A stretch of DNA of 15,663 bases from Acanthamoeba sp. SK_2022b (Eukaryota; Discosea; Longamoebia; Acanthamoebidae): NCBI GenBank assembly GCA_027943245.1, contig JANDJZ010001021.1:1-15663 (forward strand), in the 5' to 3' direction. Positions 9,101-15,663 of the stretch are shown here, piece after piece (position 1 is the stretch's first letter; every line of letters starts with the position of its first letter). The notes under the pieces are model-generated. The model saw only the letters and a list, made by a program, of their open reading frames with translations, searched no databases and had not been told where the DNA came from. Made by a program: the position numbers and the translations under genes.

Positions 9101-12100
9101 CAGCGACACAACTCCGCCGTCCACCGCGTGGGTGACCCGTCAGGCATGCCATGTCTACGCCTTTTTCCATTCCACACTTATCTCTGACGCACGCCTATAT
9201 GGCATAACATAACGACACAGGACTACTTTAGTGACGCCAACTCGTTCTACCAACTGGCCTCGGTCAAGATGCAGGCCTTCCTTAACCTGGCCGACCCACA
9301 GCAGTTCCAGCGGTACAACGTGTCCGGGTCGTGGCCCGACGGGGTTCCGGCTCCCTGGCAGCTCAACCCCGCCGGAACTGCGCTGCGCTACAACATCCCG
9401 CTGGCGCGCAGCGACATCTACTTCTACCTGACCAGGTCTCCACGCGTCTCTGCTTGGAGTGCGTAGGCACCACTGCCACTCGACTCACTCTCGGACCCAC
9501 ACACATGTAACTTACGCAGGGCGGGCCTGCCTATTCCGCGAGGTTACAATGCCAACAGCACCTTCTCTGTGGACCAATACCTCGACGGAGCGGCTTGCGT
9601 AAGCCTGACCGCCTCGCTCGCCTGTTGACTGTTGCGCGTGTCTCACCACGATGCGATGCCTGTCTCCGAAACGGCCAACAGGGTGCGGCCGTCTCGAGCA
9701 GGCTGGTGGACTACTTCCACGGGAGGGAGATGGGCGCCCGGCCGACCAAGTTCCCGCGCGGCTACCACGCGGGGGAGTACCGTAACCAATTGCTCAGCGA
9801 CTGCGGCAAGCGCAACGGGCGGGTCGACCTCAGCTCGCTGCCCACCAAGAACGCCTCCGTCACCAAGACTCACTACATTGTTCCCTTCACCGACAACAAG
9901 TAATTCCCCCCCTCTTCATCCTTTCTCTTTCTCCAAAAACCGTTGACGATGACGTGGGCGATCGCCTGCCGAGCTAGCATCACGAGCGGCGACCAGGTGA
10001 TGGACTTTGTGCGCGATGGATCGCTCGAGGAGTGGTACTACTCGCCCAACACCACCGAAGGGGTGGCCCGCTACGGCGAATACCGGGATATCCGGATCGT
10101 GCCAGTGTGGACCGGCTCCTTCGCCGTGCAACCAAGCATATCTTTTAGGGGTACATATATATAGCCTCCCGGTAGCCTTGGTGTTCGTGGTTATATATAT
10201 ATATATATTATGGTAATTTATATTTACTGTTATGGTGGTTATACATTTTGTGAGCGTTTGGTTGTTGCTGACCGAGGGCATCAGGCGCCAGATTCACGTT
10301 CACGCTGCCCGCTGGCGTATACTGGAACGCAACCGACGACGCTCCGGGCAACGGCTACATCACCTTCGCCTCTGATCAGGTTTGTGAGCTTTTGCTGCTG
10401 CAGTGTGGGGCTTTGTCTCCTGAACTCAGTTATCTGTATGATGCCCAAATAGGGAGCCATCACCTCCACAGCCTACGATCCGGTCACCAACCAGGTCACC
10501 GCCATCTTCAGACGGGGCAACATGCCCAACGAATCGAATGGCAAGGCCAGCCAGATGGTCGTGTCGCTCGAGAGGCTGCGCGGTAGCGTGCCCACGGTAT
10601 TCAATGCGAGCTTCAGCTTGGCCGAGATGATCTACGACCTCGGCATCCCCGGCTCGCACGAGCGATACGTTGCGCGCGTCTTGGTGCGTCGCCTTGCCAC
10701 ACACGCACCTTTCGTGTGACCGGAGCTGAGTCCATGTTCGACTTGTGTGATTTCAGAACATAACGAGCGTCACCTGCGCCAAAGTGATGGCCTTCTCGTT
10801 GCCGGCGCTCCGCATCGAGAGCAGGCTCTCGCGGGGTGCGGCCAACAACGAAAGCTTCGCCTATCCCCTCGAGGCATTCTCGCCGTACAGTACGGCGTCC
10901 ATCCCGTGTCTTTGCCAGGCTCACAGTGGCTCGACGACGCCGCTCACGCCCCTCTGTCCCATTCCACAACGGCGATGAAAATAGTGCGGACCGGCGTGTA
11001 TTTCCAGGAGGTGAGGGGCCACCAGTTGGTGTGGGGCAGCGGAGAGATCCATCCTGACCATAGCGATCCCGGCTTGGTAACCATCAGCTCCGGATTCTCG
11101 CTCATCAGCAGCCTCGGCATCTCATCCATTCCATTCCGCGAATTCCTGGTATGTTGCAGTGCAACACCCGCTACCTAAGAGCATCTTTGATATTTAATTG
11201 TTGTTTTTGGTTGCTGCAATCATCCGTAACTCCAAAACAGACGACGGGATCGAAACAAATGATTCCGTTCACGCCAGAGACGTCGCGCATGGAATGGTCC
11301 GACCTTTGGGGCAGACGCTGGGCGCAGCCCGTGCGATCTACCTTTGTCGACGCTGCGCCGGTGCCAGGGCCGCTGCGCAACTTCCAGATGACGACCACGT
11401 TCGAGGTGGTCAATCCAAGCACGGGGGCGCGCGTGATGCAATGGCAGTCCGACCAAAACATGCTCGTGCGCGTCCAAGTCAAACTGCTCAACAACTACCA
11501 GAAGTGGTTTGAGATCACCGACTGTATTGCGAATCAGGTGCTATGCACCTTTCTGCTTATGCAACCCCCCCCACACAGTGATTAACACATCGTCTGTGGA
11601 GCAGGTTCAACAGTTAAAGACGAACATACTGACCGTCTTCTCGGACGAGACCGTTCCCTATCCCGTCACCAACTTCACCTCCAAGACCCAGGTAACTCCC
11701 GACCAAAGAATGCCATGTCGACACTCACGGAATGCACATTCTAATGCCTCCCCCTCCCACGAAACAGTGGATCAACTACGGGCACAAGGACGGCTACGGC
11801 GTGTGCCTGCAGAACGGCACGGTAGTCCTGAGCGGCGTAACCCTGAGCGCCGCCGACAAGCAGGCCATCCTCGTCTCCCAGCTCTGCGCGTCCAGCAAGC
11901 CGTACGCACTCCCCGACCGCCTTGACCAGCACACGCACTCGCCTCACGGTGGAGAGATCGTCAGGCTGAGCATGTGCAACGTCACGAGCGGCATCCCGAT
12001 GGTCAGGGCGCGCCCGGCCGGCGCCTCGCCGAACGGGAGCGCGTGGAACTACATCCCGCAGGTGGCGGAGCACTACCCGGCCGGGTACATCTACGACAAG

Positions 12101-15100
12101 ATGTGGGACCTGACCGAGGTCGACTACTGGGACTCGGTATATGGAAAGGGCCACCCGTGGCACATGGACAACCTGCTGCCCAACCTCGACACCTCCATCA
12201 ACAAGCCGCACAACGTTATCGCGTTCCCCGTCTACAAGGTTGTGTTCATCTCCCGGTGTGCCTTGTCTGTGTGTGTTTGTCACGACAGGCGACTCATCGC
12301 TTCACTTCAGGGACTGGGCTATGAAGTGGCTTACACTTCATCGCTGACTCACCCAAAGTTCCCAGGCAAAAGGTAAGTCCAGTGCCCTGTTTGGGGGGGG
12401 GGCAGCCACCGATGCTTACGCTGCGTTTGATGGATTTGGGTGGTGGGGGGGGGGTAATGAAGGGGCTGGTGGAGCGACAACCTGCAGAACAGGGACAACA
12501 CGCTACTGGCGGGAAACGTTCGATCCTACAACGTGTCGGTGGGCACGCCGGACCAGATCCCCAAGTGGATCCCGCTCAACCAGATCGACAACCCGCCCAA
12601 CCAGTCCATCCTCGCCACCAAGAATATCTACGCGTGCGAATTCAACCGCCACCGCGTGCAGGTACCCCCCCCTCAGCCTGGCTCACCGGACACGACGCAG
12701 CGTGCGTGCGTGTATGCGCCCATGTGTGTGGTTTCGCCGCTTGTTGACGAACACACGAACACGGGAAAGGTTGACCCGCAAAACAAGGTCATGACGTATC
12801 TGAAGAACGTAGTGATGAACAACGTCGTGCCGATCGACCCTACGCTCGACAAGAACGACCCGCGGCTGTCCAGCTACAACTGCTCGTCGCCCTATCCCTA
12901 CTTCCCGGCCAACATCTCGCAGTTCAACAACTACCTCGCCACCCCCACGGGGCGCGACTGGCTCTACTTCGCGGCCAACCTGCGCGGCGGGGCCAAGGAG
13001 TCCTTCAACGTGCTGTCCACCCTGCGGCCCATCTCGGGCGTGCGCTATGAGGGCTTCACGACCGTGTCCGACGGCGGCCGGTTCACCTACTGGAACCCGT
13101 CGCTCGGGCCCAACGCCTTCTCGGTGGTCGACAACCCGGTGGCGACGGTCATGGCCCTGCGGACCGACCTCACCCTCACCAACGTCATCTTCCCGACCAC
13201 CCTGCCAACCTTCAACTCCACGCTCATCCAGTCGATCCGGCTGCTCGACGCGGACGAGGTCGGCCGCACTTGGACCTCCCCCATCTACACCAACAGCTAC
13301 GGCTTCGGCGACGCCCAGGTGCGTGAGACGTGCGCGGCTTGGACCTCCCTGTTCGCGCGTGTGTGCGAAAGTGAGTGAGTGATGGCTAAGCACACGTCAT
13401 GCCACGTCATCACCAACCTGCAGGTGTACATCTACGTCGGGGGTACCTTTGGCAGCAAGTGCATCGTCAACCCTGGCGCGACGACGTATGTCCAGGTACA
13501 GGCGTTATTGACTGCACACGTTTCGAGAGCGACCGCGACTCAGCTTATTGGGGGGGGGGGGTAATGGCTCGCGACAACAGATCCAGTTCCTGAACAACGC
13601 CGGATTCGATTGGAACCTGAGGGCCAACGCAATCGACTTCCAATACGAGGGCTCGGCTGCGCTCAGCGCCAACGATCTGCTCTACAATCTCAAGCAGACC
13701 ATCCAGAGCCCGCTGGCCTACAGGTTCATGACAGTACAGGTAACGCCCCCCCCCCCGCCCACTTACCTTACCCCTTAAACCACGACAATTCTGAGGCTCG
13801 TGTGCGTGCGCGTGTGTGTCGACAGATTCCCGATGAGTACAAGCCCTACATCACCGTGGTACCGTCCAACCACACCGCCGACACGCCTCCGCTGCAGGTG
13901 CGCCCACCCAATCCACAATCGAACAACGAAATGGCGTTTTAGCTGACGAATCGAAACTCTAGTTCGACTTTGCGTATACCAACGTGGCCACCATTAGGGA
14001 CGGATTCATGGGCAGCTACTTTTACCGCATCTCGGTCGCCAGTAACATCACCGAAAACCTGCGTGGCAAGCTGCTCAGCCTCAACGTCACACTCGACCCC
14101 ACCTACTTCGACCGGCTGCCCGGCTACAACGATCCCACGGTACCCACCAGCCCCCCCCCCCTGCTCGCGGTCATCCACTCACCCGCTCCCTCGAACCGCT
14201 TCCTTGCCTGCGCTTGCGCGCGTAGGGCGTTCACGACTACACGCTGTCGATTCCACCCATCAGGCTGGGAATCCCCTACTCGGCGGCGTCGCCCTATGCG
14301 GGAGACGTGTATTGGACCAGCGGCCGTGCCTCCAACATGACCCTGACCCATGCTATCGGCTCCAACTTCCAGGTTGGTCCAATGCCCCCCCTCCCTGGCC
14401 CACACATCGCTTATGTCTACAAAAAATCGGGCAGGTGGTAGGGGTGTATCTGGCGAATGCGGCCGACGTCAACCGGCTGTCGACAATCGCCTCGGTGGAT
14501 AACAACCGTACACAGAACCTGCGGACCTTTTGGAACAGTCTCCAAGGCAACCTCACGATTCCGTTCAACACCAGCACCAGCGGCAACGTCACCACCGTAC
14601 GGACTCCATACACGCTAGCATAATCTCACATGGGAGCTCATGCGCACACGCGCGAGCGCAGATTCGGTACGATCTGAGCGCGCTGGGCACGAGGTTCCCC
14701 GTTCCCCGGCCAGTGGGACCCGATCTGGCCGACACGTATCTGCTGGTCCGGACCGACGCCCCGCAGCTGCCCTACGGCGCCAACGTGGCCTCCTACAACG
14801 TCACCTGGAACTACCAGGACGACTCCCGCGCCCAGGTTCGCTCATCTCCGATCGGACGCCTCCTATCGCTCGCCCAAATCCTGATATCACGACACGCTGC
14901 AACATCGTACAGAAACAGGCGAAGTGGACCTCGAGTTTGAGCGCACGCTCGGCCGGACCGTGGGTGGATATCACGTTCTGGGGCAGCGTTCTCACGCCCG
15001 AGGGCGTGGTCGCCTTCAACAACACCCTCTACCAGTCTAACAGCGGTATCGCCAAGGCACGCTCTCCTCTAGCTGGGATATCTTGTGTTGCATGGCGACA

Positions 15101-15453
15101 AACCTGGTAGCCGAACGTCCAACCTAACTCGATTCCAACAGGTAAATATCACGGCAACCAACTGGGGTAGTGCGATAGCCTACAACACCGACATTGCTCT
15201 GCGGCTGGCCGCCAACATCACCTTTGTGAACACGAGCATCGCGGACTACGAGACGGAACTGTTCCCAGGTGCGCATTCGGGATTGAGCCTGATATACAAG
15301 GAGTGAGTGCTCATCCGGACAACAACAGGACCGAATGGCACTTCGACTCTGCTCATCCAGACGGGGGAGCTCCTCTCGCCGGGCAACTTCTTCTCCTTCA
15401 CCGCCGCATTTTCGTTCACGGGCGATCTGCTCGCCCTTGGCAAGCGCGCAGCG

Positions 15454-15519
<66 letters not shown>

Positions 15520-15663
15520 AGCGAGCACACTCCTAATACAATCAACAGTCGCGCAACGTGCCGGTGATCGACAGCTCGGTGGTGACGATGGATCTGACGG
15601 CGGGCGAGGGCGCGACTACAGTGACGGCTCAGCTCAAGGCCGCCTACCTGGTCACACTGAGCG
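6197..15663 (+). CDS. Giant secreted, sequon-rich protein with GATase-like N-terminal region and DUF11-like segments (partial, 3' end outside window)
   Basis: No named family member recognised. Exons: 6197-6801, 6874-7250, 7315-7605, 7660-7927, 7996-8035, 8136-8318, 8394-8510, 8586-8628, 8707-9131, 9221-9435, 9520-9598, 9682-9899, 9978-10150, 10285-10379, 10453-10683, 10757-10889, 10985-11148, 11241-11537, 11605-11691, 11768-12238, 12311-12372, 12493-12661, 12788-13318, 13424-13495, 13581-13739, 13826-13897, 13963-14139, 14226-14372, 14435-14596, 14662-14835, 14919-15056, 15142-15268, 15329-15453, 15549-15663. All phases join, giving 2247 codons without a stop. Residues 1-25 form a signal peptide (hydrophobic ALVLVLLFGPLLAV). 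Residues about 200-500 resemble a class-I amidotransferase-like alpha/beta fold (MLIVPDLYQ, YVNKGGLVFSSGKG, GKGQIVVNLGNP). The rest looks beta-rich. About 47 N-x-S/T sequons by eye imply heavy glycosylation in the secretory pathway. No transmembrane segment appears after the signal peptide within the window. The intron after exon 31 is GC-AG. Probably a cell-surface or cyst-wall protein, which is inference only. Confidence 0.78.
6874..7927 (+). other. Degenerate class-I glutamine-amidotransferase-like region of the giant secreted protein
   Basis: Residues about 202-513 of the giant protein, exons 2 to 4. An ordered series looks like an alpha/beta flavodoxin-type fold: SIAILAVEGQYQG, a helix-rich stretch, VSVVYVDEVDV, PRFGMLIVPDLYQG, a helix ending ALQSYVNKGG, then LVFSSGKGALLLQAVGLVP, and later LWKKMGKGQIVVNLGNPVL. 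In true class-I amidotransferases the strand after the GG turn leads into a G-x-C-x-G nucleophile elbow; here it reads SSGKG with no cysteine, so enzymatic amidotransfer is not expected. The fold assignment is a pattern judgement without alignment. Confidence 0.42.
13550..13561 (+). repeat. G12 homopolymer in intron 24 of the giant protein gene
   Basis: Twelve G in the intron 13496-13580. Similar G or C runs of 9-11 lie in other introns (629-638, 1118-1128, 1859-1869, 12393-12402, 12445-12454, 13747-13757, 14151-14160) and none in a coding exon. Confidence 0.9.
15057..15141 (+). other. GC-AG intron 31 of the giant secreted protein gene
   Basis: Donor AAG|GCACGC, acceptor CAACAG|GTA, 85 nt, phase 0. 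Reading through reaches a stop at about 15110. The nearby GT at 15046 is in the wrong phase for the next exon. Confidence 0.65.
15457..15518 (+). repeat. (CA)n microsatellite in intron 33 of the giant protein gene
   Basis: CA repeat of about 62 bp starting immediately after the donor GTAA at 15454, ending about 30 nt before the acceptor at 15548. Confidence 0.95.

Larger units (their letters stand above)
14919..15663 (+). other. DUF11/CARDB-like beta-sandwich segment of the giant secreted protein
   Basis: Exons 31 to 34. VNITATNWGSAIAYNTDI followed by LRLAANITFVNTS, then a GPNGTST turn and ISP-type strands LSPGNFFSFTAAFSF, follows the pattern of DUF11/CARDB modules (T-x-T-N-x-G-x-A-x-N-V near the start, then strands). 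Such Ig-like modules build long surface or adhesive proteins. The last visible exon (from 15549) begins a further strand-rich stretch that runs off the window. Domain boundaries are approximate. Confidence 0.45.

Noticed and set aside
8388..9170. Long minus-strand open frame of 260 codons
   Set aside because: It is the antisense shadow of GC3-rich exon 9 and its neighbours; it has no recognisable domain and contradicts the plus-strand phase chain.
11741..12283. Minus-strand open frame of 180 codons
   Set aside because: Shadow of exon 20 of the giant gene, which is in phase with both neighbours.
12683..13393. Minus-strand open frame of 236 codons
   Set aside because: Antisense shadow of exon 23, the longest downstream exon; its composition (Arg/Gly/Val-rich) is typical of such shadows.
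1..15663. Mobile element, viral insertion or CRISPR array
   Set aside because: No terminal repeats, integrase, reverse transcriptase, transposase or spaced direct repeats were seen; the repeats present are simple microsatellites.

Overview
This window looks like nuclear DNA of a free-living amoeba, most likely Acanthamoeba or a close relative. The evidence is GC-rich exons with strong G/C preference at third codon positions, very many short introns (about 50 to 175 nt) with GT-AG or occasional GC-AG ends, long CA/GT and CT microsatellites inside introns, and protein-coding families typical of eukaryotes. There is no sign of bacterial operons, rRNA, tRNA, CRISPR or a transposable element. The organism assignment is an inference from style; no database search was run.

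Three protein-coding genes account for nearly everything. (1) Minus strand, 3042 down past the left edge: a JmjC-domain protein (histone demethylase/hydroxylase superfamily) in ten visible exons, 670 codons, followed by a Cys-rich zinc-finger-like segment; the 3' end is outside the window. (2) Plus strand, 3763-5650: the alpha subunit of translation initiation factor eIF2B in ten exons, 304 residues, almost exactly the length of animal eIF2B-alpha. Its first exon is tiny and is the weakest part of the model. (3) Plus strand, 6197 past the right edge: a very large secreted, N-glycosylation-rich protein. I could chain 34 exons in consistent phase into an open frame of 2247 codons with no end in sight. 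It has a signal peptide, a region resembling a degenerate class-I glutamine-amidotransferase-like fold, and long beta-rich segments that become DUF11/CARDB-like near the right edge.

Genes 1 and 2 are divergent and separated by about 720 bp (3043-3762), which should hold both promoters; a TATA-like box faces gene 1. Genes 2 and 3 run head to tail across 546 bp (5651-6196), which holds an inverted pair of CCAAT boxes, a TATA-like box and a probable 5'UTR intron belonging to gene 3. The three genes have no evident functional link.

The most interesting signals are four GC-AG introns spread over all three genes that share the donor GCACG(C/G); the giant secreted protein with its unusual domain combination; and the placement of long dinucleotide repeats inside introns close to splice sites. 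Exon boundaries were set by eye from splice dinucleotides, codon phase and, for eIF2B-alpha, the known family sequence.
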